64,000 bases of DNA from Xylanimicrobium pachnodae JCM 13526 = NBRC 107786 (GTDB lineage: Bacteria; Actinomycetota; Actinomycetes; Actinomycetales; Cellulomonadaceae): NCBI GenBank assembly GCA_001592145.1, contig BCWJ01000011.1, positions 1 through 64,000 on the forward strand, written 5' to 3'. The notes beneath the pieces are model-generated. The model did not search any database, was not told the origin of the DNA, and saw only the letters and a list, made by a program, of their open reading frames with translations. The position numbers and the translations under genes were made by a program. Positions within the stretch are counted from its first letter, which is position 1. Every line of letters starts with the position of its first letter. Shown in pieces: positions 26,164 to 34,806 of this stretch.

Positions 26164-28089
26164 CTACGCCGGCTCGCGCAGCGTGCGGCGCGCCGCCTCC
26201 ATGGTCAGCAGCGCCTGGAACGCGTCCCGGTAGCCCTGAGGGTCGGCCCCCGGGTCGACCCTCAGCAGGCGTGACTTGGCATCGGCGATGCGCCGCGTGA
26301 GCCCCAGGTCCTGCAGGGCGCGCACGACGTCGGCGACGAACCGGGCGATGGCGTCCTCACGGTCCTCGGGCAGCGGGGCGACGGCGAGCTCGTCCACCAG
26401 GGGGCCCACCAGGTCGCCCGCCTGCTCCTGGACGGCGCCCACCCAGTGGGCGCCCGAGACGCCCCGCCCGGCTGCGACGCCACCGGCCGCACGCACGGCC
26501 GCGTGCACGGCCCGCCACGCCGGGATCGCGAACGCGTTCTCCCCGAGCTCGTCGAACACGGCGGGCACGTGCTGCGGGTACTGGAGCGCGACCACCAGGG
26601 CCATGCGCTCGGTGCGGGCCACCGGGTCGCGCGGGTCGGGCATCGGCATGGCCGGCCCGGCCACGGACGCGGGTTCGGGAGCCTGCTCGACCGCGCGCCG
26701 GGGTGCCGTCCGCGGCCGCTCCGCCGCCCGGGACACCTCCCGGCGCACCTCCTCGGTGTCCAGGCCCGTCCACCGGGCGAGCGAGCGCGTGTACCCGAGC
26801 TGCATGCCCCGGTCGCGGATGCCCGCCACGAGCGGGGCGGACTCACGCAGCGCGCCCACCCGGCCCTCGACCGTGTCGAGGTCGTACCCGTCCACGACCT
26901 TGCGGATCACGAACTCGAACAGCGGCACCCGGGAGTCCACCAGGGCGCGCACCGCCTGGGGCCCCTTCGCGATACGCAGGTCGCACGGGTCCATCCCGTC
27001 GGCGGCCACGGCCACGAACGTCTGCGCGTGGAACCGCTGGTCCTCGCCGAACGCCCGCACGGCCGCCTGCTGACCCGCCGCGTCGCCGTCGAACGTGAAG
27101 ATGACCTCGCCGCCCAGCGACTGGCCGGAGGCGAGCTGGAGCCCGCCGCCGGGTGCGAAGTCGCCCATGAGGCGCCGCACGATCTTGGCGTGGTCCCCGC
27201 CGAACGCGGTGCCGCACGTCGCCACCGCCGTCTCGACGCCGCTGAGGTGCGCGGCCATGACGTCCGCGTAGCCCTCGACGACGACGACGCGCTTGTCCCG
27301 GGCGATCGCCTTCTTGGCCAGGTCGATGCCGTACAGCACCTGTGACTTCTTGTAGAGCGCCGTCTCGGGCGTGTTGAGAAACTTGGGACCCTGGTCGTCG
27401 TCGAACAGGCGCCGGGCACCGAAGCCGACGACCGCGCCCGTGGTGTCCCGGATCGGCCACATCAGGCGGCCGCGGAACCGGTCGTAGATGCCGCGCTGCC
27501 CCTGCGAGACGAGCCCCGCGGCGACCAGCTCGGCCTGCGTGTACCCCTTGCCCTGCAGGTGGCGGGTCAGGTTGTCCCACCCGGTGGGGGCGTAACCCAC
27601 CCCGAACTTCTCGGCGTCGGACCGGTCGAAGCTGCGCTCGGCCAGGAACTTGCGCCCCGCCTGGGCACCCGGACCGAAGAGCTGGGCCGCGAAGAACTCC
27701 GCGGCCACCCGGTTGGCCTCGACGAGCCGCTGGCGCCGCCCCGGTTCCTCGCGCCGGCCCTGAGCGGCGTCCCCGCCGCGCGAGTCCTCGTAGCGGAGCT
27801 GGATGCCCACGGTGCCGGCCAGGTACTCGACCGCCTCCGCGAAGCCCAGCCCGGTGGTCTTCTGGACGAACGCGATGACGTCGCCCGACTCCCCGCACCC
27901 GAAGCAGTGGTACCGCCCGACGCCGGGGCGCACGTGGAACGACGGCGTCCGCTCGTCGTGGAACGGGCACAGGCCCTTGAGGGAGCCCACCCCGGCGGGC
28001 TTGAGCGTCACGTGGGCGGAGACGATCTCCTCGATGCGGGCGCGCTCACGGACCGCTTCCACGTCCTCGCGCTTGATCAGCCCCGCCAC
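26164..28089 (-). CDS. dnaG: DNA primase DnaG
   Basis: A 641-residue primase making RNA primers for chromosome replication. The N-terminal CHC2 zinc finger uses Cys41, His44, Cys62 and Cys65 (CPFHDERTPSFH, then YHCFGCGESGD). The Toprim catalytic domain shows VVVEGYADVMAAHLSG and the metal-binding FTFDGDAAG. The C-terminal helicase-binding part is present, with a Pro/Ala-rich linker before it. Length is normal for actinobacteria, which often keep dnaG next to dgt; here an AhpD-like gene lies between them. The ATG start has only a modest upstream ribosome site. Confidence 0.96.
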   Translation of the reverse strand: MAGLIKREDVEAVRERARIEEIVSAHVTLKPAGVGSLKGLCPFHDERTPSFHVRPGVGRYHCFGCGESGDVIAFVQKTTGLGFAEAVEYLAGTVGIQLRYEDSRGGDAAQGRREEPGRRQRLVEANRVAAEFFAAQLFGPGAQAGRKFLAERSFDRSDAEKFGVGYAPTGWDNLTRHLQGKGYTQAELVAAGLVSQGQRGIYDRFRGRLMWPIRDTTGAVVGFGARRLFDDDQGPKFLNTPETALYKKSQVLYGIDLAKKAIARDKRVVVVEGYADVMAAHLSGVETAVATCGTAFGGDHAKIVRRLMGDFAPGGGLQLASGQSLGGEVIFTFDGDAAGQQAAVRAFGEDQRFHAQTFVAVAADGMDPCDLRIAKGPQAVRALVDSRVPLFEFVIRKVVDGYDLDTVEGRVGALRESAPLVAGIRDRGMQLGYTRSLARWTGLDTEEVRREVSRAAERPRTAPRRAVEQAPEPASVAGPAMPMPDPRDPVARTERMALVVALQYPQHVPAVFDELGENAFAIPAWRAVHAAVRAAGGVAAGRGVSGAHWVGAVQEQAGDLVGPLVDELAVAPLPEDREDAIARFVADVVRALQDLGLTRRIADAKSRLLRVDPGADPQGYRDAFQALLTMEAARRTLREPA

Positions 28090-28155
28090 GGGCCGAGTCT
28101 ATGGTGCACGGCAGCCGTCCGGGTCCGGCTGGCAGGTCCCTGGCCTCCCGCGGCG

Positions 28156-28746
28156 TCAGGGTGCGGTCGGCGGGCGACCCACGGTCATCGCCGTGACCTC
28201 CTCCGGGCCGAACCGTGCCGCAGTCTGCGCGTCGAGCCGCGCGCCGACGCCGTCGAGCACCGCCGTGAAGAACAGCCGGGCCGCGGCCGCCAGGACGACG
28301 TCGACGACGTCGGCGTCGCTCAGGCCGAGCTCGCGCAGGGGTGCGACGTCGGCCTCCCCGATGGTCGCGGGGTCGGTGGCCACGCGCGTGGCGAGCTCGT
28401 AGACCGCGCGGTCGACGCCGGTGAGGCCCGACCCGTCCGGGCACGCGTTGATCGCGTCGAGCGTGGCGGGGTCCCCGCACACGTCCCGCAGGAACATCGA
28501 GTGCGCCACCGTGCAGTACGTGGACCCGCGGGCACGGGCGGCGGCGATCGTCGCGATCTCGAACCGGCGCCGGTCCATCCCGCCCCGGATCGTCAGGTTC
28601 AGCGTCTGCCACGCCTGCGCCACGGCGGGCCGCAACGAGAACGGGGCGGTGAAGTGCGGCAGGAATCCCCACTGCGCGCGCTGCGACTCGTAGTAATCCG
28701 CGACGTCGCCCTCGGCGTCGTCGGCGCTCACACCGGTGATCAGCAT
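28156..28746 (-). CDS. AhpD-like / carboxymuconolactone decarboxylase-family protein
   Basis: A 196-residue all-helical protein of the AhpD-like fold. The family region is RRRFEIATIAAARARGSTYC, then TVAHSMFLRDVCGDP. It has the second Cys and downstream His of that fold but only one clear Cys in the usual CxxC place (YCTVAHS), so it may be a peroxidase-related or non-redox member rather than a true alkylhydroperoxidase. It starts at ATG 28746 after ATCACC-type sequence without a strong ribosome site, and lies between dgt and dnaG on the same strand. Physiological role unknown. Confidence 0.8.
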   Translation of the reverse strand: MLITGVSADDAEGDVADYYESQRAQWGFLPHFTAPFSLRPAVAQAWQTLNLTIRGGMDRRRFEIATIAAARARGSTYCTVAHSMFLRDVCGDPATLDAINACPDGSGLTGVDRAVYELATRVATDPATIGEADVAPLRELGLSDADVVDVVLAAAARLFFTAVLDGVGARLDAQTAARFGPEEVTAMTVGRPPTAP

Positions 28747-28776
28747 CAGGCCAGTGTGCGTCGGCTCGCGTGGTTT

Positions 28777-28856
28777 CGACAGGCTCGACCAGCGACAGGC
28801 TCGACCAGCGACAGGCTCAACCGGCGACCGGCCCAGCCAGCGCGGGCTCAGCCGGG
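28777..28856. repeat. 16-bp tandem repeat of the REP-like CGACAGGCTCGACCAG family
   Basis: Units start at 28777, 28793, 28809, 28825 and 28841. The first two are identical (CGACAGGCTCGACCAG), the third differs at two bases, and the last two are degenerate. The last unit runs over the dgt stop codon. The motif TTTCGACAGGCTCGACC is, as I recall, a common intergenic repeat in Micrococcales; its function is unknown. Confidence 0.85.
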
Positions 28857-30164
28857 ACGGCGCACGAGTCTCGCGTGCCACTGCATCGCCGAGACGTCGG
28901 TGAGCGACGCCACCTGGTCGACCACGACGCGCAGCCGCGCGGCCTCGTCGGCCGCGGCCGCCCAGTCGTCCGCGAACTGCGGTTCGAGCGCGACGGGCGC
29001 GCGCTCGGCCAGCACCGCGACCAGGTCGGTGATGATGTCCCGCTGCGCCTGGTACACGGGCTCTTCCTCGCGCGGTGCCATGACGTAGGCGACCGCGACC
29101 CCCTTGAGCGCCAGGATCTCCAGCGCCGTCTCGGCGGGTACCAGCAGTCGCGCCCGGTAGCGGCTCAGCGCGCCGGGACCGTACACCTCACGTGTCGCGG
29201 CCTGGGCGGCGCCGCTGAACCGGCCGATGAGCGAGCTTGTCATGTCCTTGAGGCGGGCGAGCGCCGCGCGTGACCCGTCGAACTCGGTCAGGAGCAGCCC
29301 CGAGTCGCGCAGCCGTTCGATGGCCGCGTCCAGGGCGTCCGCCGCGTGCCAGTCCCCGTACCAGGCCTGCACGGCGGCGACGACGCGGGCGCGCTCGTCG
29401 GCCGAGTCGAGCCGGGCCAGGTCCAGCCGGCCACCGACGATGGCGTCCTCGACGTCGTGCACGCTGTACGCGATGTCATCGGCCAGGTCCATGACCTGCG
29501 CCTCCATGGAGCGGACGCCGTCGGGTGCCCCGTCGCGCAGCCAGGTGAACACCGGGGCGTCGTCCGGGTATACGCCGAACTTCGCCGTCGCGGTTCCGTC
29601 GGGGCGGCGCGGCCCTGCGCCGAGACCCCACGGATATTTCACCGAGGCGTCCAGGGCGGCGCGGGTGAGGTTGAGGCCCGCGCCAGGGATCTTCGGTTCG
29701 AGCCGGGTCAGCAGGCGCAGGGTCTGGGCGTTGCCCTCGAACCCCCCGATGCCGTCCGCGACCGCCGCGAGCGCCCGTTCGCCGTTGTGCCCGAACGGCG
29801 GGTGCCCCAGGTCGTGCGTGAGGCAGGCGGCGTCGACGACGTCGGGGTCGCACCCGAGCGCACGCCCCATCTCCCGGCCGATCTGGGCGACCTCGAGCGA
29901 GTGCGTGAGACGGGTGCGCACGAAGTCGTCGGTGCCGGGGGTGAGCACCTGCGTCTTCGCGCCCAGCCGCCGCATGGCCGAGGAGTGGACGACGCGTGCC
30001 CGGTCGCGCTCGAACGGGGTGCGGGAGCGCGACTTGGGCGGTTCGGGCACGAACCGTTCGACGTCGTGGTCGCCGTAGGCGCCCGGCCCCTCCTCGCCCT
30101 GCGCGGGCCGCGGGACGCCGCCGACGACGTCGGGGTCGAACGCGCCCTGCTCGAAGGTCTGCAC
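28848..30164 (-). CDS. dgt: Deoxyguanosinetriphosphate triphosphohydrolase (HD family)
   Basis: A 438-residue dNTPase that splits dGTP into deoxyguanosine and triphosphate, controlling dNTP pools. The HD metal site is spread over TRLTHSLEVAQIGREMG, AACLTHDLGHPPFGHNGE and the later DLADDIAYSVHDVEDA. The opening part (SRTPFERDRARVVHSSAMRR) is the family start. Length fits the type-2 dGTPases of actinobacteria. It starts with GTG at 30164. Its 3' end is formed by the last unit of a 16-bp tandem repeat, so the C-terminal residues may vary among strains. It is near dnaG, as often in the phylum, and the maltose-locus GH13 gene lies 80 bp upstream. Confidence 0.94.
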   Translation of the reverse strand: MQTFEQGAFDPDVVGGVPRPAQGEEGPGAYGDHDVERFVPEPPKSRSRTPFERDRARVVHSSAMRRLGAKTQVLTPGTDDFVRTRLTHSLEVAQIGREMGRALGCDPDVVDAACLTHDLGHPPFGHNGERALAAVADGIGGFEGNAQTLRLLTRLEPKIPGAGLNLTRAALDASVKYPWGLGAGPRRPDGTATAKFGVYPDDAPVFTWLRDGAPDGVRSMEAQVMDLADDIAYSVHDVEDAIVGGRLDLARLDSADERARVVAAVQAWYGDWHAADALDAAIERLRDSGLLLTEFDGSRAALARLKDMTSSLIGRFSGAAQAATREVYGPGALSRYRARLLVPAETALEILALKGVAVAYVMAPREEEPVYQAQRDIITDLVAVLAERAPVALEPQFADDWAAAADEAARLRVVVDQVASLTDVSAMQWHARLVRRPG

Positions 30165-30189
30165 GGCGTAGATCGTAGCCAGTGATGGG

Positions 30190-30209
30190 TCCTGCGACGT
30201 CGCGCAGGA
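30190..30209. terminator. Hairpin with shared GGGTCCTGCG core, 3' of the GH13 gene
   Basis: TCCTGCG-acgtcg-CGCAGGA lies between the GH13 stop and the dgt start. It is the second of three hairpins in the window built on GGGTCCTGCG, and likely ends the maltose operon before dgt. Confidence 0.6.
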
Positions 30210-30244
30210 TGACGGCGGGGCCGGTCACGATGACGGCGGTCGGG

Positions 30245-32173
30245 TCAGGCGAGGCGCCAGATGCCCACGGACGGGCCCTGCCCGGTGAGGTGGAGGCCGT
30301 CGGGGGTGCGGGTGAGCGCGGGGGTGTCCACCAGGGCGCCGCCGTACAGAAGCTCCGGGGTGCCGGCCCGGGAGAGCCAGGACGGCAGCACCACACCGCC
30401 CCAGTCGGCGCGCGCCACGGCAACGAGCACGGTCTCCTGCGGGGTCTCGCGCAGGAAGACGAGCGCGTCGTCATCGGCGACCACCCAGCGCATGCCGCCC
30501 GTGGCCAGCGCGGGCCGGGAGCCGCGCAGGCCGGACAGCGTCTGGAACACGCCCAGCGTCTCGCGGTCCCAGCGGGGCCCGCCGGACGCCGCCTGATCCC
30601 AGGCCATGGCGACGCGGCCGTGCTCCCCGTTGGTGCCGCGCAGCCCCACCTCGTCGCCCGCGTACAGCATCGGCACACCCGGGTAGGTGAACAGCAACGC
30701 GGCCGCCAGCTCGACGGCCTCCGGGGTGCCCACGGCGTCGCGCAGGCGGGCCGTGTCGTGCGAGCCCAGGTTGTTGAGCTGGGCGGTGGCCACCTGCCAG
30801 GGCACGGACGCCGCGAACTCGCGCATGGTGGCGGCGATGGCGCGGCCGGGCTGCGGGCGCCGCGGCAGGGGCACGGAGACGAAGTCGAGGCCCGAGCCCG
30901 GGTCGGCCAGCCAGCCCCACACGGGCCGGGAGAACCCGCTGTAGTTCATGGCGCCGTGCCAGCCGTCGCCCGGCAGGTCACCCGTGTAGTCGAAGAAGTG
31001 CTCGCCGATGACGGCCGAGTCGGGGTTGATGGCCGTCATGCGCTCGCGGATGCGGCGGGAGGCGGCGACGGTGAGGTCCTGCGCCCCGTACCGGCCGGTC
31101 ATGTTGGCGACGTCGACCCGCCAGCCGTCCAGGCTGTAGGGCGGGCGCATCCAGCGCGCGATGGCGGAGTCGTCGTCGTCGACCATGCGCTTCCACACCT
31201 GCTCGGAGCGCCAGTCGAGCTTGGGCAGCGACGCGTGCCCCAGCCAGGAGACATAGGCGGGCTGCACGGCCGGGTCGATGTCGGCGCCGGTGGCGGGGAC
31301 GCCGCCCTGCCCGGCCCACATGAACATGCCGTGCTCGGGGCCGGCCGGGTCGGCCTGCGCCCGCGCGAACCAGTCGTGGCCCGCGCCCGTGTGGTTGGTG
31401 GTGATGTCGCCCATCAGCCGCATGCCGCGGCCGTGCACGGCGGCGGCCAGGCGCGCGTACGCCTCGTCGCCGCCCAGCAGGGGGTCCACGTGCTCGAACG
31501 TGCTGGCGTCGTAGCGGTGGTTGGAGCGGCCGGGGAACACCGGGCACAGGTACACGGTGCGCACGCCGAGACCCTGGAGGTGATCGAGCCGTTCGACGAT
31601 CCCGTCCAGGTCGCCGCCGTACACCTGCACCCCGGTCAGGGCGCCGTCGGGCGCCGGTTCGGCGTCCCACGCGGTGGGCACGGCCCAGTCGGGCAGGGCG
31701 CGCGCGTCGGCTCCCGCGGATCGCGCGAACCGGTCCGGGAAGATCTGGTACACCGTGCCGGCGCCCAGCCACGACGGCGGCGGGGCGGCCGTCGTCAGCC
31801 GGAAGTCGTGCGTGTCCGCCACCTCACGGGCGTGCGCCCCCGTGCCGTTGAGCCACGCGTACCCGCCCGGGATGCCCGGATGGTCCAGCAGGAACCGGTA
31901 CGGCGTGGCGGGGTTGTGTACGACGACGTCGGCCTCGTACACCTGCTCGACGTCGTCGGCGCCGACCAGGCGGGCCTGCTCCAGGCGCGGCTCGCCGTCA
32001 CGGACCTGACGCACCCACACGCCACGCACCCCGGCCGCACGCGGCACGCGCACCCGGGCCGGCACGGCATCGTCGATGCCGTGCGGGCCGGGCGGGACGT
32101 ACGACGCCGAACCGTCGTGGTGGGGAGCGTCCAGCAGATGCCGGGCGTGACCGGGCCCTCGAGCCTCGCTCAT
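30245..32173 (-). CDS. GH13 alpha-glycosidase (maltodextrin/neopullulanase-type)
   Basis: A 642-residue amylase-family enzyme. A starch-binding-like beta domain (about 1-130) precedes the barrel (VYQIFPDRF). The catalytic triad is Asp354 in DGWRVDVAN (nucleophile), Glu391 in VIGEHFF (acid/base) and Asp473 in NNLGSHDTAR (transition state). The N-terminal domain plus GxVYQIFPDRF points to neopullulanase/cyclomaltodextrinase or alpha-glycosidase types that cut imported maltodextrins. No signal peptide is present. It begins 10 bp after malG and is the last gene of the malE-malF-malG operon. Exact linkage preference unclear. Confidence 0.92.
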   Translation of the reverse strand: MSEARGPGHARHLLDAPHHDGSASYVPPGPHGIDDAVPARVRVPRAAGVRGVWVRQVRDGEPRLEQARLVGADDVEQVYEADVVVHNPATPYRFLLDHPGIPGGYAWLNGTGAHAREVADTHDFRLTTAAPPPSWLGAGTVYQIFPDRFARSAGADARALPDWAVPTAWDAEPAPDGALTGVQVYGGDLDGIVERLDHLQGLGVRTVYLCPVFPGRSNHRYDASTFEHVDPLLGGDEAYARLAAAVHGRGMRLMGDITTNHTGAGHDWFARAQADPAGPEHGMFMWAGQGGVPATGADIDPAVQPAYVSWLGHASLPKLDWRSEQVWKRMVDDDDSAIARWMRPPYSLDGWRVDVANMTGRYGAQDLTVAASRRIRERMTAINPDSAVIGEHFFDYTGDLPGDGWHGAMNYSGFSRPVWGWLADPGSGLDFVSVPLPRRPQPGRAIAATMREFAASVPWQVATAQLNNLGSHDTARLRDAVGTPEAVELAAALLFTYPGVPMLYAGDEVGLRGTNGEHGRVAMAWDQAASGGPRWDRETLGVFQTLSGLRGSRPALATGGMRWVVADDDALVFLRETPQETVLVAVARADWGGVVLPSWLSRAGTPELLYGGALVDTPALTRTPDGLHLTGQGPSVGIWRLA

Positions 32174-32183
32174 GGCGGGTTCC

Positions 32184-33104
32184 TCAGCCCTTGACCGAAC
32201 CGGCCGTCAGGCCGCCGACGATGTACTTCTGCAGCAGCTGGAACAGGACCAGCACCGGGAGCGCCGAGATCACGGCACCCGCGGCGAACAGGCCCCAGTT
32301 GGCGTTGAGCTGGTCGCTGACCCAGTTGAACAACCCGATGGCCAGTGTCCACTCGTGCTGCGAGGGCAGGATGAGGCTCGCCAGGATGTACTCGCCGAAG
32401 CTGGTGATGAAGCTCAGCAGCCCGACGACGGCGAGGATGGGTGCCACCAACCGCAGGATGATCGTCCAGTAGATCTGGGTGTGCGTGGCGCCGTCGATCT
32501 TGGCGGCCTCGTCCAGCGACACGGGGATCGTGTTGAAGAACCCGTACATGAGGAACGTGTTGACACCCAGCGCGCCACCCAGGTACACGGCGATCAACGT
32601 CAGGTTCGAGTTGAACCCGAGGCTCGGGAACGCCATCCCGATGGTGCGCACCAGGAGGAACACGGCCACGAACGCCAGCATCTGCGGGAACATCTGGATG
32701 ATGAGCAGGGCGGTCAGGCCGATGCGACGGCCGGTGAACCGGAACCGGGAGAACGCGTAGGCCGCTGCCGCGCCCATGAGCACGGTGCCCACGGCGGTGG
32801 TGATCGAGATGAACAGCGAGTTGCCGAACCACTGCCAGAACCGCGTGTCGTTCAGCGCCGCGTAGTTCTCGAAGCTCACCTGGCGGAACAGGCGGTTGGA
32901 CCCCGTCATGGTGCCGCCGGGGTTGAGCGACGCCGAGATGATGAACACGATCGGGAACAGCGCGTACACCACGGCGATGACGCCGATGACGTGCCGCCAC
33001 CCGATCTCGCGCAGGTAGCGGCCCGGCTTCATCCTGGCGCGGAGCTTCTGGTTCTCGGCCTCGATGATCTCCTGCGTGTCGACGCGTGTCGTCTGACCGG
33101 ACAT
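32184..33104 (-). CDS. malG: Maltose/maltodextrin ABC permease MalG
   Basis: A 306-residue CUT1 permease with six core helices and the EAA loop SLDEAAKIDGATHTQIYWTI. A cytoplasmic N-terminal stretch of about 40 residues comes before the first helix, and the protein ends GGLTAGSVKG as MalG proteins do. Its ATG overlaps the malF stop (TGATG). It works with MalF as the membrane part of the maltodextrin importer; the ATPase is encoded elsewhere. Confidence 0.93.
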   Translation of the reverse strand: MSGQTTRVDTQEIIEAENQKLRARMKPGRYLREIGWRHVIGVIAVVYALFPIVFIISASLNPGGTMTGSNRLFRQVSFENYAALNDTRFWQWFGNSLFISITTAVGTVLMGAAAAYAFSRFRFTGRRIGLTALLIIQMFPQMLAFVAVFLLVRTIGMAFPSLGFNSNLTLIAVYLGGALGVNTFLMYGFFNTIPVSLDEAAKIDGATHTQIYWTIILRLVAPILAVVGLLSFITSFGEYILASLILPSQHEWTLAIGLFNWVSDQLNANWGLFAAGAVISALPVLVLFQLLQKYIVGGLTAGSVKG

Positions 33105-34729
33105 CACATGACCTCCTCGAGCTTGCGGGTCTGCCGGAACGCGATCGCGGAGACCGTGCCCACGACGATGAAGACGACGATCGACAGCGCGCTCGCCAGG
33201 CCGTAGTTCTTCGCGGCCGTCCCGTCCAGGCCGGACACCGAGTAGACCATCGAGATCAGGATGTCGGTGTGGCCGATGGGAACGCTCGCGTCGGCGAACC
33301 GTGGACCGCCGCGCGTGAGCATGTAGATCAGCGTGAAGTTGTTGAAGTTGAAGGCGAACGAGCTGATCAGCAGCGGCGCCGTCGAGACGAGCAGCAGCGG
33401 CATCTTGATGGACCGGAACTGCCGCCAGGCGCTCGCACCGTCCACCCGGGACGCCTCCAGGACGTCGTCGGGCAGGGACTGGAGCGCACCCGTGCAGATC
33501 AGGAACATGTACGGGAAGCCCAGCCACAGGTTGACCCCGAGCACCGACAACCGTGCCAGCCAGGGGTCGGTCAGCCAGGGTATGGCCGCTCCCCCGAGCA
33601 GCACCTGGTTGATGAACCCGAAGCTGCGATTGAGCATGCCGGACCAGATCAACGCCGCCAGGAAGCCGGGGATGGCGTACGGGAAGATCATGAGCGTGCG
33701 GTAGATCTTGCGGCCCTTGAGGCGCGGCTCGTTGAACACGGTGGCCAGGAAGAGCCCCAGCAGGAACGTGGTGGCCACGGACAGGAACGCGAAGGAGACG
33801 GTCCAGGCGAGCACGCGCCAGAACGGTCCCGCGTACCGGGCGTCGGTGAACGCGGTGGAGAAGTTCTCCCAGCCCACGGAGACGCGCCAGCCGACGGGCA
33901 GGCGGGTGCCGTCCTCGGCCTCGAACTGCCCGCGGTCGTTGGGGTGGAACACGGTGCCGGTGGCGGTGTCCACCATGGTGTCCGTGGCCTCGTCGAACTC
34001 GAGGGTGGACTTGAACTCGAACGCGTTGGTGCCGTCCGGCGTGCGGATCGACCCGTCCTCCGGGTCGTCCGAGACGGGCACGCGCAGATCCGCGACGTCG
34101 TCCTGACGGGAGATGATCTGCTGCAGGTTCAGCACCTGCCAGCCGGGAACGTCCGTGGGGCGCCCGTTCGCGACCGTGGCGCCGTCCACCACGGACAGCG
34201 GGTCCTCGGCGGTGCCCAGGCACACGTCACCGGCGACGGCGCCCGCGCAGGTCGAGCCGTCCTGGGCCACGACCGCGAGGCCCAGCTCGTCGCCCTTCTC
34301 GACGACGGCGACCGGGTACGCGTTGGTGCCCGGCACCTGGCGCTCGGCCTGCTGGAGCAGCGCCTCGATCGCCTGCGGCTTGGTGACGTTGTGCCCGTCA
34401 CCGAAGTTCGTGAACGCGACGTAGAAGGTGTACCCGATGACGAAGAGCTGGAACACCAGCAGGAACGCCAGGCCGGGGTAGATGTACTTCAGCGGCAGCG
34501 TGCGGCGCGCGAAGTAGATGTAGTTCGCCGCGACCAGGAGCACCGCCAGGCCCGCGAAGAGGCCCATCTGGTCCGTCTGCCAGGTCGCGAGCAGGCCGTA
34601 CACGCCCAGGGCGTCGATGGCCATCATGAGGATCAGCTTGACGATGAAGCCGCGCCCCCAGTTCGTCGCATGCGACGTGCGTTCACGCTTCGCCTGCTTC
34701 GTGCCGACCGTCTTGGTCGTCGTGGCCAT
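33104..34729 (-). CDS. malF: Maltose/maltodextrin ABC permease MalF with large P2 domain
   Basis: A 541-residue permease. After three N-terminal helices comes a long extracytoplasmic insert (about residues 110-300), equivalent to the P2 domain of E. coli MalF that docks the binding protein; it holds two Cys eight residues apart (TCAGAVAGDVCLG) that could form a disulfide. The six-helix core includes FPYAIPGFLAALIWSGMLN and the EAA loop DVLEASRVDGASAWRQFRSI. ATG 34729 has GGAGG 6 bp upstream. It is the second gene of the maltose operon, separated from malE by a 38-bp perfect palindrome. The P2-like domain is absent from the galactoside MalF-type protein at 20.7 kb. Confidence 0.93.
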   Translation of the reverse strand: MATTTKTVGTKQAKRERTSHATNWGRGFIVKLILMMAIDALGVYGLLATWQTDQMGLFAGLAVLLVAANYIYFARRTLPLKYIYPGLAFLLVFQLFVIGYTFYVAFTNFGDGHNVTKPQAIEALLQQAERQVPGTNAYPVAVVEKGDELGLAVVAQDGSTCAGAVAGDVCLGTAEDPLSVVDGATVANGRPTDVPGWQVLNLQQIISRQDDVADLRVPVSDDPEDGSIRTPDGTNAFEFKSTLEFDEATDTMVDTATGTVFHPNDRGQFEAEDGTRLPVGWRVSVGWENFSTAFTDARYAGPFWRVLAWTVSFAFLSVATTFLLGLFLATVFNEPRLKGRKIYRTLMIFPYAIPGFLAALIWSGMLNRSFGFINQVLLGGAAIPWLTDPWLARLSVLGVNLWLGFPYMFLICTGALQSLPDDVLEASRVDGASAWRQFRSIKMPLLLVSTAPLLISSFAFNFNNFTLIYMLTRGGPRFADASVPIGHTDILISMVYSVSGLDGTAAKNYGLASALSIVVFIVVGTVSAIAFRQTRKLEEVM

Positions 34730-34754
34730 CCGAGCCTCCGAGTCGTGGGGTGGC

Positions 34755-34792
34755 GCGTGGTGGCCGACGGCACGTGCCGTCGGCCACCACGC
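34755..34792. repeat. 38-bp perfect palindrome between malE and malF
   Basis: A 19-bp arm starting GCGTGGTGGCCGACGGCAC is followed directly by its exact complement with no loop. As RNA it would form a very stable stem of about 17 bp. Position after the binding-protein gene fits a stabiliser or partial terminator that keeps MalE above MalF and MalG. Confidence 0.9.
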
Positions 34793-34806
34793 CCCGGTGG
34801 GGTGGG

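Noticed and set aside
28777-28856. Possible CRISPR array
   Set aside because: Units are 16 bp and strictly head to tail with no spacers, and they decay in order; a simple tandem repeat.
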